Of a DNA stretch of 64,000 nt, positions 8,713 through 18,670 are shown in pieces. The translations under genes and the position numbers were made by a program. Source of the stretch: Paenibacillus radicis (ex Gao et al. 2016). GTDB lineage: Bacteria > Bacillota > Bacilli > Paenibacillales > Paenibacillaceae. The notes below the pieces were generated by a model. That model made no database searches. It worked only from the letters and a program-made list of their open reading frames with translations, and was not told the origin of the DNA. The number at the start of each line of letters is the position of its first letter. The stretch's first letter is position 1. The stretch covers positions 619,324-683,323 of the forward strand of contig NZ_BMHY01000003.1 of assembly GCF_014641555.1 (NCBI RefSeq). The letters are read 5' to 3'.

Positions 8713-8790
8713 TAAAACCCCAACCATATGCGGTTGAGGTTCTACATATTGGTAAAGATGAAGAGTGACTGTATAAAACCACAACTCACC
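8713..8790 (-). repeat. tmRNA-3'-end-like terminator module (copy 2)
   Basis: Contains the shared ACCAATATGTAGAACC string and a GGTTGGGG terminator hairpin, preceded on the minus strand by a degenerate second hairpin. It is one of five related modules at 4.2, 8.7, 12.6, 20.2 and 23.4 kb. It lies in the 336-bp gap 8583-8918, in which I see no gene. Confidence 0.6.
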
Positions 8791-8918
8791 GACACGTGAT
8801 GCTGGGATTGTTTAGAGAGGGGACAGTTAACCCCTATTGTTAACGTAGAAGCTACTACCTTCTGACGATATTGCTTCTGTTCTTGTAGTTTTATCGTTGG
8901 GAGCGGTCTGGAGAAGTT

Positions 8919-10631
8919 TTAAATCCGTTTAATTTTTTGCAGCTCGTCTATGAGAGCAGGCCTATTTTGATAAGTGACGCACAACTGCTCAATGATTCTT
9001 TTCGCATGCTCTCCTCCGCCTGCCTTGATGAGGTGACGAATAATACCACATACTTTACGATATTGATTTCGATTAGAAGCTTGAGCGGTTTCCTCCGATA
9101 TGAACTGCGTAAACAATAGAAAAACTTCCTCTGCATGCTCACTGATCAGATGAGGGTAGTAATGGATTAAGGTTTGTTTGCGCTTATCAACATATTTCAA
9201 CAGTCTCAGCGTCTGATTTTCTTCCACAAGAATACGAGTGTATAAGGAGGAAGTAGCCCAATCACTATCACTATTATGTTCTAGTTCATCTAATAGCCCC
9301 TCGTAGCCTGCTTCCCATTCATCCTTGCTATATAATTCTTTTAACCGCAAGTAATAGCTATGCTCACCCGATCGTACAAATTCCTTTGCAAGCTCGATTT
9401 GGTGCCCTACTTGATGAGTAAGCTCATAGATTTCATAGCGGTATCTTTTCCACTCATTAACAAGACCCCTATAACCTTTACTCGTATCTTGTCGTTCTCC
9501 TTGCTCGACCAGCTCCAGCGCTTTGTCAAATTGGAGATTTTTGATTGCGGTCTCAATTGCCATTTTGCGAAAAGCCGTAATGTGGAGATGATCTTGTAAA
9601 AACGATAAGGCTTGGCTGTCGCCTTCAAGCCTTTCAATGACTTGATATCGAAGCTTGGCTGCTTCCTCGGTAAAATAGGAGCTGTATGAGGATTGGTTTC
9701 TTTCATGACTCTCCAATCTTTCAAGCAGTTTAAACCACGAATCCTTTTCCGCAACGTTAGTTATTAAGCAAGTGGCACTTTCCATAAGGGACAACTGCCA
9801 CTCATTCCAACCCTCTAAGCCTTCATGAAGCACTTCTTTTAGGAGCAGCTGAAACAGAGCGGGGCTATCCTTGGCAGAGCCAATTTGGCTAGCTGCAAGA
9901 TGTATAGCGTTCAAGCATTCCTTAATTAAATCGCCTACATATCCATCAGAATCATCACATGACTGCAACAGATTTACCATCTCATGCATAACACAAAAGC
10001 TAATTTCAGCCGCACGAAGATGATGTCGGCTTTCTAGCTGCTCCTCTGCCTTCTCCAATATTTTACTTGCACCCGCTATAGAGGGGTAAACATTACGATA
10101 AGGAACAAACCCATGACGGTCAGAGTATTGCTTAATAGATGCACGAATGACTTTTTTATACTGATTTAATCCTTCTTTACTATCGGCATCTATAAATTTT
10201 AAAGAGAGTGCTTGCTTTACTTCCTTAATTTCATCAGAAAAATGAACGAGCATCGTGATCAACTCATCCTTACTGAGATTAGACAGTTGGTCAGCGATAG
10301 TCTTTTTAGAAACAGGCTTGTTTTTAGGGAAAGACTGAGCCTTTTCTTTATTGAAAAATTCGTCTCTGATTTCCAAAAGCACAGCTGCTGCATGCTTGCA
10401 TATAGGGCCTTTATCATAAGGGCATTCGCACAGTGTATGATTAACTTCACCACGTGAATCAAGCTGAATCTCCACATCGTAGAGCTCAGTTCCCTCAACT
10501 TCGGCTTCATAAACCCGCGGCTTGACTTCTTTTATAGAAAGGATATGGCCGTTTTCCCGATAGGCTTCCCCTCGCTCAAGAATTATCAGATCGATCCTAT
10601 CCTCAATCTGGCTCAGCTTGATGCCAATCAC
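8919..10631 (-). CDS. SWIM zinc-finger protein
   Basis: 570 residues. The SWIM motif CxCx(n)CxH is visible near residues 68-82 (CECPYDKGPICKHAAAVLLE). The remaining 480 residues are mostly helical, with repeated 30-40-residue units typical of a tetratricopeptide-like solenoid. SWIM domains bind DNA or protein; members occur with Swi2/Snf2 ATPases, but none is adjacent here, so a precise role is not assigned. The start codon is GTG. No operon partner is seen; the divergent neighbour is a chemoreceptor gene. Confidence 0.75.
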   Translation of the reverse strand: MIGIKLSQIEDRIDLIILERGEAYRENGHILSIKEVKPRVYEAEVEGTELYDVEIQLDSRGEVNHTLCECPYDKGPICKHAAAVLLEIRDEFFNKEKAQSFPKNKPVSKKTIADQLSNLSKDELITMLVHFSDEIKEVKQALSLKFIDADSKEGLNQYKKVIRASIKQYSDRHGFVPYRNVYPSIAGASKILEKAEEQLESRHHLRAAEISFCVMHEMVNLLQSCDDSDGYVGDLIKECLNAIHLAASQIGSAKDSPALFQLLLKEVLHEGLEGWNEWQLSLMESATCLITNVAEKDSWFKLLERLESHERNQSSYSSYFTEEAAKLRYQVIERLEGDSQALSFLQDHLHITAFRKMAIETAIKNLQFDKALELVEQGERQDTSKGYRGLVNEWKRYRYEIYELTHQVGHQIELAKEFVRSGEHSYYLRLKELYSKDEWEAGYEGLLDELEHNSDSDWATSSLYTRILVEENQTLRLLKYVDKRKQTLIHYYPHLISEHAEEVFLLFTQFISEETAQASNRNQYRKVCGIIRHLIKAGGGEHAKRIIEQLCVTYQNRPALIDELQKIKRI

Positions 10632-10862
10632 CCTGCTTTCTCTAATTGTCTATCCCTATATTAACTAGTCGAACAAGAGTCAGGCAATGGCTACATTATG
10701 CAACAATTCCCCTCTTACTGGTCGCGAATCGAACAGTTGAGAATATTTGTCGACAGCTAACAAAGGAAATTGCAGGAATATGGAGAATAATATCGAACAG
10801 CATCTGAAGTTAGCGTCGATTGACATTCAGGATCTAGGGCACCTAGGGAGAGGAACCGCTTC

Positions 10863-12617
10863 ATGTTAAAACTTAAAAACCGTCTAGCAGTAAAATTATC
10901 CATTAGTATTCTAGTACTGCTCATCATCTTGTCCTCCACTCTTATTTACATGCAAATCCAGAACACCAAAAAGGCTAGCAATGAAACGATCGGCAACTTC
11001 AGCATTCACATAGCCGAAGCCTATGCGCAACGATTCGACTTGAACGCCTACAAACAATTCCTGAAAGATCCTAAAGAGAATGATCTATACTGGAGCATTC
11101 GCGCAGAGATGGATCAATTCCGCTCGCAGATCGGCGCGCAGTATGTGTACACTTTTATGATCGATGACGAAGAGAAACCTATTCTGCTCATTGACGGCCA
11201 GCCAAAAGAATCGGATTCCGCATCGCCGATCGGGGAATTGACCGATGTACCCCACGCATCTATTCGTGCATTGCTGAGCGGGAAATCGTCGAAGACCGAC
11301 GTAATCCAAAACCCCGTGTACGGGGATTATATTTCTTCCTACGTGCCTCTTCGCGACTCGGATGGCACGATTATCGGAGTGCTAGGAATCGATACCAGTG
11401 TATCCGTTGCGACCACGATACATCAGAAAGTCATGAAGGAAAGCATCCCCTTATTCATCCTGATGGGAAGTTTAACCTTGCTTATCTTTATTCTGATCTC
11501 GTGGTTCATGTCCCGTTCTCTGAGGCCTTTGCGTCTTATCGTAGGCAGTGCCGAAGCAATCGCTAGCGGCGATCTTGCAGAGGCGAAGGCGCTTCTGCTG
11601 TCCAAGAACGTGAAGTCTGGCGATGAAATCGGACAGGCATACTCCGCTATGAACAAGATGTTAGAGCGACTCGGAGGCACCCTTGGAGATGTCCTTGGCA
11701 ATATTACGGAGACAACGGATGATCTCGTCCATTCCACCGAGCAGTTCAGCTTGGAGGTCAACCAACTGGTCGCCTTAAATCAGCAGCTCGAGCAATCCAT
11801 GACGGAACTGGCAAATGGAGCACAACACCAACGTATCGCATCCGAAGATAGCGCCAAATCTATGGAGGAAATTACGCTTGCCATCGGGCGGGTGTCCGAG
11901 GCTTCTGCCGACGTATCCCATGCCTCCGGCGAAGCCTTGGATACAGTGGAGCACGGACGCAGCTCCATCCATGGATTGAAGGAGCAAGTCGCTCTCATGT
12001 CCCATGTCGTCCAGCAGACAACAACCTCCGTACAGGCGCTGAATACGTACATGTTAGAGATCGAGCCTGTCCTCCAATCCATTTCCAGCATTGCCGACCT
12101 CACCAAGCTGCTTGCGCTTAATGCTTCAATTGAAGCGGCTAGAGCAGGCGAGCAGGGTTCGGGTTTTGCCGTCGTTGCCGGCGAAGTGCGCAAGCTAGCA
12201 GAAGCTTCTTCGGTTTCCGCGGCCCATATTACTTCGCTTCTGCAGCAAATTGAGCAGGAATCCACACAGATCGGAGCCTGGATGCTGAAGGAAAGCGAGG
12301 AGATGGCGAAAAGCACAGAGCTTTTCAATCAAGTGGAATCACTGTTCAACCATACGGCTGATCGGTTCCTGATCGTCAACGGCCAGATTCAAGATATAAC
12401 GGCGGCTGCCCAGGAGATGTCGGCTGGCTCCGAAGAAGTCGCCGCGTCCGTCGAGCAAATTTCTCAAATCTCCATCATGGCTGCAGAAAACGCAACAGCG
12501 ATTCAATCGATGACGGCCAATCAGTTAAAGGCCACGAAGCGCATTGCCGATACGTCCAAGCAGCTTGAGACCAGAACGACCGGCCTGGAAGAAGCGGTGC
12601 AGAAATTCAAGTTGTAG
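10863..12617 (+). CDS. Methyl-accepting chemotaxis protein
   Basis: 584 residues, one of the few plus-strand genes. A first membrane segment (about 12-30), an extracellular sensor of about 165 residues of the single Cache type, a second membrane segment (about 195-216), a HAMP linker (about 217-270) and a long coiled-coil signalling domain follow in order. The hairpin tip [21 protein letters not shown], the CheA/CheW contact, is intact near residue 420. GGGAGAGG precedes the ATG. The ligand is unknown; no chemotaxis gene is adjacent, as is common for dispersed receptors. Confidence 0.93.
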   Translation: MLKLKNRLAVKLSISILVLLIILSSTLIYMQIQNTKKASNETIGNFSIHIAEAYAQRFDLNAYKQFLKDPKENDLYWSIRAEMDQFRSQIGAQYVYTFMIDDEEKPILLIDGQPKESDSASPIGELTDVPHASIRALLSGKSSKTDVIQNPVYGDYISSYVPLRDSDGTIIGVLGIDTSVSVATTIHQKVMKESIPLFILMGSLTLLIFILISWFMSRSLRPLRLIVGSAEAIASGDLAEAKALLLSKNVKSGDEIGQAYSAMNKMLERLGGTLGDVLGNITETTDDLVHSTEQFSLEVNQLVALNQQLEQSMTELANGAQHQRIASEDSAKSMEEITLAIGRVSEASADVSHASGEALDTVEHGRSSIHGLKEQVALMSHVVQQTTTSVQALNTYMLEIEPVLQSISSIADLTKLLALNASIEAARAGEQGSGFAVVAGEVRKLAEASSVSAAHITSLLQQIEQESTQIGAWMLKESEEMAKSTELFNQVESLFNHTADRFLIVNGQIQDITAAAQEMSAGSEEVAASVEQISQISIMAAENATAIQSMTANQLKATKRIADTSKQLETRTTGLEEAVQKFKL

Positions 12618-12640
12618 GCTGCTCCGGGTATCATTCCAAA

Positions 12641-12720
12641 TTAAAAAACCCCAACCGAATGAGGTTGGGGTTCTATATATTGTGGAGGCGAACCGTGGCT
12701 GTGCAAAACCACAATTCGCC
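12641..12720. repeat. Paired-hairpin terminator module (copy 3) between convergent genes
   Basis: The part nearer the chemoreceptor gene is a CCCCAACC/GGTTGGGG hairpin flanked by A and T runs, so it can stop transcription from both sides. Next to it, on the minus strand, GGCGAATTGTGG pairs with CCACGGTTCGCC (12 bp including two G-T pairs). The junction TCGCCTCCAC-AATATATAGAACCCC closely follows the tmRNA 3' end and terminator. It ends both the chemoreceptor and the mrp transcripts. Confidence 0.75.
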
Positions 12721-12732
12721 TGAGTTACGTCT

Positions 12733-13146
12733 TCATTTCGTCTGATAATTAACGGCTTCGGCCTTATCCTCTACCTCCACTTCAACAATTTCATTCTCCC
12801 TATAATAGTCCTTCAATTCATCTTGGACGCTCTGCTCGGCTAACGGCACCTTATCACGGTAAGCGGCCCGAGTGATCACGTGGGCGGCTACTGGAGCTGT
12901 CAGAAATACAAAGAAGATTCCCAAGATGAGGCGGATGCTGAAGAAACCGTCGGATATGATGAAATACAGCAAGGTTCCAAGCAAAGCGCACAGTACGCCA
13001 AGCGTAGAACTTTTAGATGCTGCATGAGATCTTGTGTACACATCGGGCAACCGTACAATCCCAATCGCGCTGATAAGGCTGAAAATAGCTCCGATGAGAA
13101 TGAGGACGGCTCCGACTACTTCACCTATTTCATCGCTTGCGTTCAA
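12733..13146 (-). CDS. mrpG: Na+/H+ antiporter subunit MrpG
   Basis: Last gene of the mrp operon, about 137 residues, with three membrane helices and the family motif GIVRLPDVYTRSHAASKSST. The charged C-terminal tail (EVEVEDKAEAVN) is cytoplasmic. I place the start at the TTG at 13146, six bases after GAGGTG; an in-frame ATG exists at 13176 but has no ribosome site and would overlap mrpF by 47 bp. MrpG is needed for assembly or activity of the hetero-oligomeric antiporter. Confidence 0.9.
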   Translation of the reverse strand: MNASDEIGEVVGAVLILIGAIFSLISAIGIVRLPDVYTRSHAASKSSTLGVLCALLGTLLYFIISDGFFSIRLILGIFFVFLTAPVAAHVITRAAYRDKVPLAEQSVQDELKDYYRENEIVEVEVEDKAEAVNYQTK

Positions 13147-13411
13147 TAACAACACCTCTTTCAATAAATCTGGCAAAGGCGACGGTTCCGATAAATGAAA
13201 GAATCCCGATCAGCAATATGAGGTCAAAAAAGGCATGCGTGTGCAGCAGCACGGAGAATACGGCAGTACTGGCGATCAAGTTAATACCGATGGAATCCAA
13301 CGCTTGAACGCGGTCTGCACTGGATGGCCCTTTAATAATCCGATATAAATTGGCTAGTATGGCCAGCGCTAGAATACATAATGCAATGACCAGCACCGTC
13401 TTAAATATCAT
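13130..13411 (-). CDS. mrpF: Na+/H+ antiporter subunit MrpF
   Basis: 93 residues, three predicted helices, with GPSSADRVQALDSIG between helices 1 and 2, the conserved loop of MrpF/PhaF/MnhF. It overlaps mrpE by 4 bp and mrpG by about 17 bp, indicating translational coupling. It is part of the Mrp complex that exchanges cytoplasmic Na+ for external protons. Confidence 0.93.
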   Translation of the reverse strand: MIFKTVLVIALCILALAILANLYRIIKGPSSADRVQALDSIGINLIASTAVFSVLLHTHAFFDLILLIGILSFIGTVAFARFIERGVVIERKR

Positions 13412-13887
13412 TTTCTCGTCACATCCTTTATCGCTTTTTCAAACACAGATTTAGATTTTAATACAGAATCCTTGGATTCGGGCATGTTCAGACCGTGAAT
13501 GTACAGCACCTTTGAATCGGGGCTTACCTCCATAATGACCGAACCTGGCGTTAAGCAAATTAATAAGGATAGGAGCGTAATTTCCAGATCTCCCTCCAAA
13601 TCGGTTTCGACCTTGAAAATTCCTGGCTTCACATCGATTTTAGGACGGAGTACTTGCTTCACGACCATCATCGCAGAAATATTCAGCTCATGAATAAATA
13701 GAATGAATAGCTTGCCGACTGCGATTAGCGTAAATAGATAAAACGGTGTTTTAAAAAATCGGCGGATGCACATTAAAATAAACAGACCAACAAGATAACC
13801 GCTGATAAAGTTTAATATGCTCATCTCCTCTTGCAGAAACATCCACAAGTAGGCGATGAATATGTTGAGTAGCACCTGAACGGGCAT
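13408..13887 (-). CDS. mrpE: Na+/H+ antiporter subunit MrpE
   Basis: 159 residues with two or three N-terminal hydrophobic segments and a C-terminal cytoplasmic domain containing the family segment LLSLLICLTPGSVIMEVSPD. The length agrees with MrpE of bacilli (about 158). It overlaps mrpF by 4 bp and follows mrpD by 14 bp. Confidence 0.93.
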   Translation of the reverse strand: MPVQVLLNIFIAYLWMFLQEEMSILNFISGYLVGLFILMCIRRFFKTPFYLFTLIAVGKLFILFIHELNISAMMVVKQVLRPKIDVKPGIFKVETDLEGDLEITLLSLLICLTPGSVIMEVSPDSKVLYIHGLNMPESKDSVLKSKSVFEKAIKDVTRK

Positions 13888-13901
13888 GGCTGTTTCCCCC
13901 T

Positions 13902-15383
13902 TTATTCAAACACGGCCTGAATATATAAGCTTGGATTCAACAATTGTTCCGCAGCTTGGTCTACGTAACCTGTTATCGCCTCAGCGCCGATTCCCATAGC
14001 AACACTAGCCACCGTCAACAAAGCGATCGGAAACAACAAGCCTTTCGTCGTCCCCTTCTCCTCATCTTCGCTTAGAATCGTTTCGCCCCAGAAAGCGTTC
14101 ATAAACAATTTAATCATCGAATACAGGATGAACAAGCTGGCCAGCAGCCCGATTGCTCCAAGCCAATAATAACCGGATTCAAAGACACCTTGCGTCGTAA
14201 ATACTTTACCAAGGAAACCGCTTAACGGCGGAATCCCCACCATAGACAAAGCTGCAAGGAAGAACATCCAGCCTAATTGAGGGTGAAGACGAATCAAGCC
14301 GCTAATTTTCCTCAAATCGCTTGTACCTGTCAGATGAACAATCGTTCCCCCAATTATGAATATAAGCGCCTTGATCAGGATGTCGTGAATTAAATAATAA
14401 ATGGAACCCGCTATGCCGGTTGTTGTAAAAGAAACGAGTCCAGCCATAATAAATCCGACACTTATAATCACATTGTAGGTTAAGATTTTTCTCAAATCCC
14501 AAAAACCGATCGCACCGAGTCCGCCTAAAATCATCGTAATTGCGGCTAGTATCCCGATAAACAGATGGGTAATCTGCGGTTCATGATAAAAGATGAGTGT
14601 AAACATTCTGAAAATCGCGTAGATCCCTACCTTAGTGAGCAACGCGGCGAAAATAGCGGCAATTGCTGTTGGCGGTACGCTATAGGAGCCTGGCAGCCAG
14701 AAAAAGAGCAGCAAGCCCGCCTTCATGGCAAAAACAATCAGGAACAACAAGGCGACGGTCGTAATTAACCCATCCTGGCCGATCTCTGCGATCCGCAGCG
14801 ATAAATGGGCGAGGTTCAATGTGCCCGTCATCGAGTATAAATAGGCAATGCCGATCAAGAAGAACGCCGAAGCAATAATATTTGTGAAAATATACTTCAG
14901 CGACTCGCGAAGCTGCCTCTGTGTTCCCCCCAGTGCGATCAGTACATAGGATGCAACCAGAAACAATTCAAAAAATACATATAAATTGAACAAATCCCCT
15001 GTTAAGAACGAACCATTGACACCTGTAATCAAAAACAAAAATAGTGGATAGAAATATAGTTTTTCTTGTTTTCGGCCAATGGAAGAAAAGGCGTAGATTA
15101 GACAGCCTATCGCGACAATTGAAGTAGCCAAGAGCAGCAAGGCGCTAAACATGTCACCTACGAAGCTAATGCCGAAAGGCGCTTCCCAGCCGCCCAGCTG
15201 TATCGACTGAATACCGCCGTCTTTGATCCGATTCATCAATAGAACGGCAATAACACCAGTGGCTAACAAGGCAACCAGGCTAAGAATCCGCTGAAGCATA
15301 ATATTTTTCTGGAATATAATAAGAACCATACCAGTCAACAAAGGAATGATAACTGGTGCGATCAACAAATTATTCATTCTCAT
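13902..15383 (-). CDS. mrpD: Na+/H+ antiporter subunit MrpD
   Basis: 493 residues and about 14 membrane helices, homologous to NuoM/NuoN-type proton-pumping subunits. The conserved GLHxxAxSVPPTAIAA-like stretch appears here as FWLPGSYSVPPTAIAAIFAA, and an antiporter-type Lys and His-containing helix (HDILIKALIFIIGG) is present. With MrpA it forms the ion-translocating core. It overlaps mrpC by 14 bp. Confidence 0.95.
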   Translation of the reverse strand: MRMNNLLIAPVIIPLLTGMVLIIFQKNIMLQRILSLVALLATGVIAVLLMNRIKDGGIQSIQLGGWEAPFGISFVGDMFSALLLLATSIVAIGCLIYAFSSIGRKQEKLYFYPLFLFLITGVNGSFLTGDLFNLYVFFELFLVASYVLIALGGTQRQLRESLKYIFTNIIASAFFLIGIAYLYSMTGTLNLAHLSLRIAEIGQDGLITTVALLFLIVFAMKAGLLLFFWLPGSYSVPPTAIAAIFAALLTKVGIYAIFRMFTLIFYHEPQITHLFIGILAAITMILGGLGAIGFWDLRKILTYNVIISVGFIMAGLVSFTTTGIAGSIYYLIHDILIKALIFIIGGTIVHLTGTSDLRKISGLIRLHPQLGWMFFLAALSMVGIPPLSGFLGKVFTTQGVFESGYYWLGAIGLLASLFILYSMIKLFMNAFWGETILSEDEEKGTTKGLLFPIALLTVASVAMGIGAEAITGYVDQAAEQLLNPSLYIQAVFE

Positions 15384-15708
15384 TTCCCCTTAATTGCTCC
15401 ATGTCATCCGTCCCAAAGCTTTTATAGGCACGGTAACTTAGAACGAGTACTACTGCTGTCACGGCAAAGTTAATGACGATCGCAGTTAATATCAAGGCTT
15501 GAGGAATCGCGTCCGCAAAGCCTGCGGCCTTCTCTCCCAGCAGCGGGGCGCTCCCCTTCTTCAGCCCGCCGGAAGTAATGATCAACAAATTGACGGAATG
15601 ACCTACGATCGATGCTCCGAGCACAATCCGCAGCAGCTGCTTAGATAGAATCAAATAAGTTCCAATGGATATTAGAATACCGACGAGTATGACCATTAAT
15701 GTCTCCAT
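15370..15708 (-). CDS. mrpC: Na+/H+ antiporter subunit MrpC
   Basis: 112 residues, three helices, homologous to NuoK; the stretch ILGASIVGHSVNLLIITSGG-type is visible. The ATG at 15708 is preferred to the one five codons earlier because GAGG lies seven to nine bases ahead of it and it starts just after the mrpB stop. Confidence 0.94.
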   Translation of the reverse strand: METLMVILVGILISIGTYLILSKQLLRIVLGASIVGHSVNLLIITSGGLKKGSAPLLGEKAAGFADAIPQALILTAIVINFAVTAVVLVLSYRAYKSFGTDDMEQLRGNENE

Positions 15709-15709
15709 A

Positions 15710-16132
15710 TTAACGATCCTCACTTATGCTTAGAATAATATTGACTGCGGTGCCTATGACAGCGAGAGCGACTCCGGTATCAAAAATCAGAGCAGATGCG
15801 AGCTCGGTATTCCCGAAGATCGGCAAATCATAATAGCCGAAGGTCTGGGTTAAAAAAGGTTTGCCAAATATGACGCCCGACATTCCGGTGCCAATCGCAA
15901 TCAGCACGCCAATCGCCGCAAGCTTTTTGAAATCAACTCGTATATTTTCCCTGACCTTATCGACTCCGAAAGAAAGATACAGCAGGACAATAGCTGATGA
16001 CATGCTCAGTCCCCCAATGAATCCCCCTCCCGGATGATGATGACCGTTCATAAATAAATAGATCGAAAAGGTCAATATGATCACGGCAGCTACTCGGGTT
16101 ACGCTTTTCAGTATCACATCATTCGTTTTCAT
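15710..16132 (-). CDS. mrpB: Na+/H+ antiporter subunit MrpB
   Basis: 140 residues with four helices and the family motif NGHHHPGGGFIGGL. The start at 16132 follows GGGAGG and overlaps the mrpA end by 14 bp; an upstream in-frame start at 16177 lacks a ribosome site. Confidence 0.94.
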   Translation of the reverse strand: MKTNDVILKSVTRVAAVIILTFSIYLFMNGHHHPGGGFIGGLSMSSAIVLLYLSFGVDKVRENIRVDFKKLAAIGVLIAIGTGMSGVIFGKPFLTQTFGYYDLPIFGNTELASALIFDTGVALAVIGTAVNIILSISEDR

Positions 16133-18524
16133 GTTGTTCCCTCCCTTTGGAACGCTGGTGAACCAGTATATATACACCTAGCCCTGCAACGGCCAACACG
16201 GATATTTCAAGCATCGTATCGAAGCCGCGGAAGTCCACTAGTATAGCGTTGACAATATTTTTGGCGCCTGCCAGCTTGTAGGAATTTTCAAAAAACGAGG
16301 TAATCGGTTCAAACAATTTATGCCCGTTGGCGGACAACGCGAGCAGTGTCACCGTTAAACCCATCGCGAGGGATATAATCAGGTTCGTCAGTTTGAAAGG
16401 AACACGTTCAATCTGTTTCTTCAGCTTCGGCAAATGGTAGAAGCACAGAAGGAATAGCAGCGTACTCACGGTCTCCACCACCATTTGCGTCAGTGCAAGG
16501 TCTGGAGCTCTAAAGATCACGAAGAACATCGCAACCATATAACCTAACGCGCCAAGTGCTACGATAGCTACAATTCGATTGCCCGCCAGTAAGACCGTAC
16601 CAGCGGCAATTACCATTCCGAGCACAAGTCCTACATCAAAAATGCTGATAGCTGCATCATTGGAGAAATCGAACCGGATACCATACAGCAGCAAAAGCGA
16701 GCTTATCAATACTATGACGAAGAATGTAAATGTGTAGATCAGGTAATGCCTCAGCGAGCCTGTCATATATCCATTCGTTAAGGATGTCGAGAACCTCTCC
16801 GTACCGGATAAGCCCTTATTGTACCAATGGTTCAACGTCAATCCTTGCGGATAATTGCGCATGGCCTGAACCCATCGCTTCGATGATTTGAAGAGAAGGA
16901 GACCGACAACAATAACACCGATCGTCATCACGAGTTCTAGATTTAGCCCATGCCATGCACTAATCTTCAAGTCATAGGAAGACATCGGCGTCATCGGCAG
17001 CATGGCAGTTAATGCCGGGGTAAGAATATATTTGCCCAATACATTCGGGAAGAAGAAAATGAATAGAACGAGTAAGCCTAGAAGGATTGGAGAAAACAAC
17101 ATGCCCCAAGGCGCTTCATGCACTTTTCGCGTCAATTTTTCAGGACGATATTGTCCGCCAAAGGTTTTGAATATAAAAATCATGCAGTAGACGAAAGTAA
17201 ATATGCTGGCTACCCAAGCAATGATCGGGAACAGTAGTCCAATCTTGCTCAAACCGAAAATCCCCGCCTGAGATACCTCATTCACTGCCGCAAAGAACAT
17301 TTCCTTACTTAGAAAACCATTAAACGGCGGCAATCCCGCCATGGATAATCCGCCAACCAAAGCGATCGTGAACGTGATTGGCATCACTTGCATCAAACCG
17401 CCTAAGTAGCGAATATCCCGCCGGCCTGTCTCATGGTCAATAATACCGACAACCATGAACAAGCTTCCTTTAAAGGTAGAGTGATTAAACAAATGGAATA
17501 AGGCCGCAAATCCGGCTACCCCAAAGACGGTGCCGCTGTCGCTGGCTCCAAAGTAGACGGCTAAAGAACCGACCCCTAGCAAACACATAATCAAGCCCAA
17601 TTGACTAATCGTAGAATAAGCTAACATCGCTTTTAGATCCGTCTGTCTGAGCGCAGTCAACGAGCCATACAGCAGCGTAATGATCCCTATTCCAGCTACC
17701 AGCCAGAACCATACAGAGCTGCCCCCAAAAATCGGAGTCATGCGAGCCACCAAATAAATGCCAGCCTTGACCATCGTAGCCGAGTGGAGATAGCTGCTCA
17801 CCGGAGTTGGCGCTTCCATTGCGTCCGGCAGCCAAATGCCAAATGGAAATTGCGCTGATTTGGTAAATGCACCTAACAAAACGCAAAGCATAGCAGGAAT
17901 AAACAACGCATGATTCTGGAGAACATCCAGGTTAGCGAGCATTTCACGAATGCTGTACGTATCCGCCATCATGATCATCATGATGAATCCGGCTAACATG
18001 CCGAATCCGCCAAGGACTGTAATTAACAGCGCCTTTAAGGCGCCTTGGCGAGAGCTCTTTCGTTCGTACCAATAGGATATCAGCAGGAAGGAAGAAACGC
18101 TGGTTAACTCCCAGAACCCGTACAGGACCAAGAGATGATCTGAGAATACTAATCCCAGCATGGCGCCCATGAACATTAGCAAATAAATATAGAAATTATG
18201 GAGCGCCTCTCGAATCTTAGACATGTAGAATATCGAATAAACAATGACCAGTGCACCGACACCGCTGATGAGCAGACCGAATAACAGACTAAGCCCATCC
18301 ACGTACGAAACAATATTCATATCAAGAGAAGGAATCCAAGATAAGGTGTATTTATAGGTACCGCCAGCCGCTACGCCAGGTATATACTGCAGCAAATAGA
18401 TAAAAATAGTTAGAGGTACAACTAAAACGAACCATCCCGTATGCACCAAGCGGTTGAAATATTTATATAGTAAAGGAACAAACAATGCACTAATCAACGG
18501 GAGAAAAATAAAGGTATAGAACAT
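16119..18524 (-). CDS. mrpA: Na+/H+ antiporter subunit MrpA
   Basis: First and largest gene of the operon: about 801 residues with some 20 helices. Residues 1-500 are NuoL-like, with GFWELTSVSSFLLI and the PTPVSSYLHSATMVKAG proton-channel signature; the C-terminal part (about 600-800) matches the MrpB-like N-terminal extension that Group 1 MrpA proteins carry. I chose the ATG at 18524, 12 bp after GGAGGA; a GTG four codons earlier touches the ribosome site. The full A-G set in standard order suggests a functional antiporter for Na+ and alkali tolerance. Confidence 0.95.
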   Translation of the reverse strand: MFYTFIFLPLISALFVPLLYKYFNRLVHTGWFVLVVPLTIFIYLLQYIPGVAAGGTYKYTLSWIPSLDMNIVSYVDGLSLLFGLLISGVGALVIVYSIFYMSKIREALHNFYIYLLMFMGAMLGLVFSDHLLVLYGFWELTSVSSFLLISYWYERKSSRQGALKALLITVLGGFGMLAGFIMMIMMADTYSIREMLANLDVLQNHALFIPAMLCVLLGAFTKSAQFPFGIWLPDAMEAPTPVSSYLHSATMVKAGIYLVARMTPIFGGSSVWFWLVAGIGIITLLYGSLTALRQTDLKAMLAYSTISQLGLIMCLLGVGSLAVYFGASDSGTVFGVAGFAALFHLFNHSTFKGSLFMVVGIIDHETGRRDIRYLGGLMQVMPITFTIALVGGLSMAGLPPFNGFLSKEMFFAAVNEVSQAGIFGLSKIGLLFPIIAWVASIFTFVYCMIFIFKTFGGQYRPEKLTRKVHEAPWGMLFSPILLGLLVLFIFFFPNVLGKYILTPALTAMLPMTPMSSYDLKISAWHGLNLELVMTIGVIVVGLLLFKSSKRWVQAMRNYPQGLTLNHWYNKGLSGTERFSTSLTNGYMTGSLRHYLIYTFTFFVIVLISSLLLLYGIRFDFSNDAAISIFDVGLVLGMVIAAGTVLLAGNRIVAIVALGALGYMVAMFFVIFRAPDLALTQMVVETVSTLLFLLCFYHLPKLKKQIERVPFKLTNLIISLAMGLTVTLLALSANGHKLFEPITSFFENSYKLAGAKNIVNAILVDFRGFDTMLEISVLAVAGLGVYILVHQRSKGREQHENE

Positions 18525-18670
18525 AGTGAAGCGCACTCCTCCTTGTTTAAGAATTCTGCTTCTTTATCTGCAGCTTCCTTATCTGCGTATTGACTCTTTA
18601 CGTAACATCAACTATAGTCTTACATAGTTTAAGCGAGTCCAACTACTAGCATTGAGGTGAAATACTTAAA

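Noticed and set aside
11780..12328. Minus-strand frame of 182 codons inside the chemoreceptor gene
   Set aside because: Shadow of the coiled-coil signalling domain; Ser/Ala/Cys-rich with no motif.
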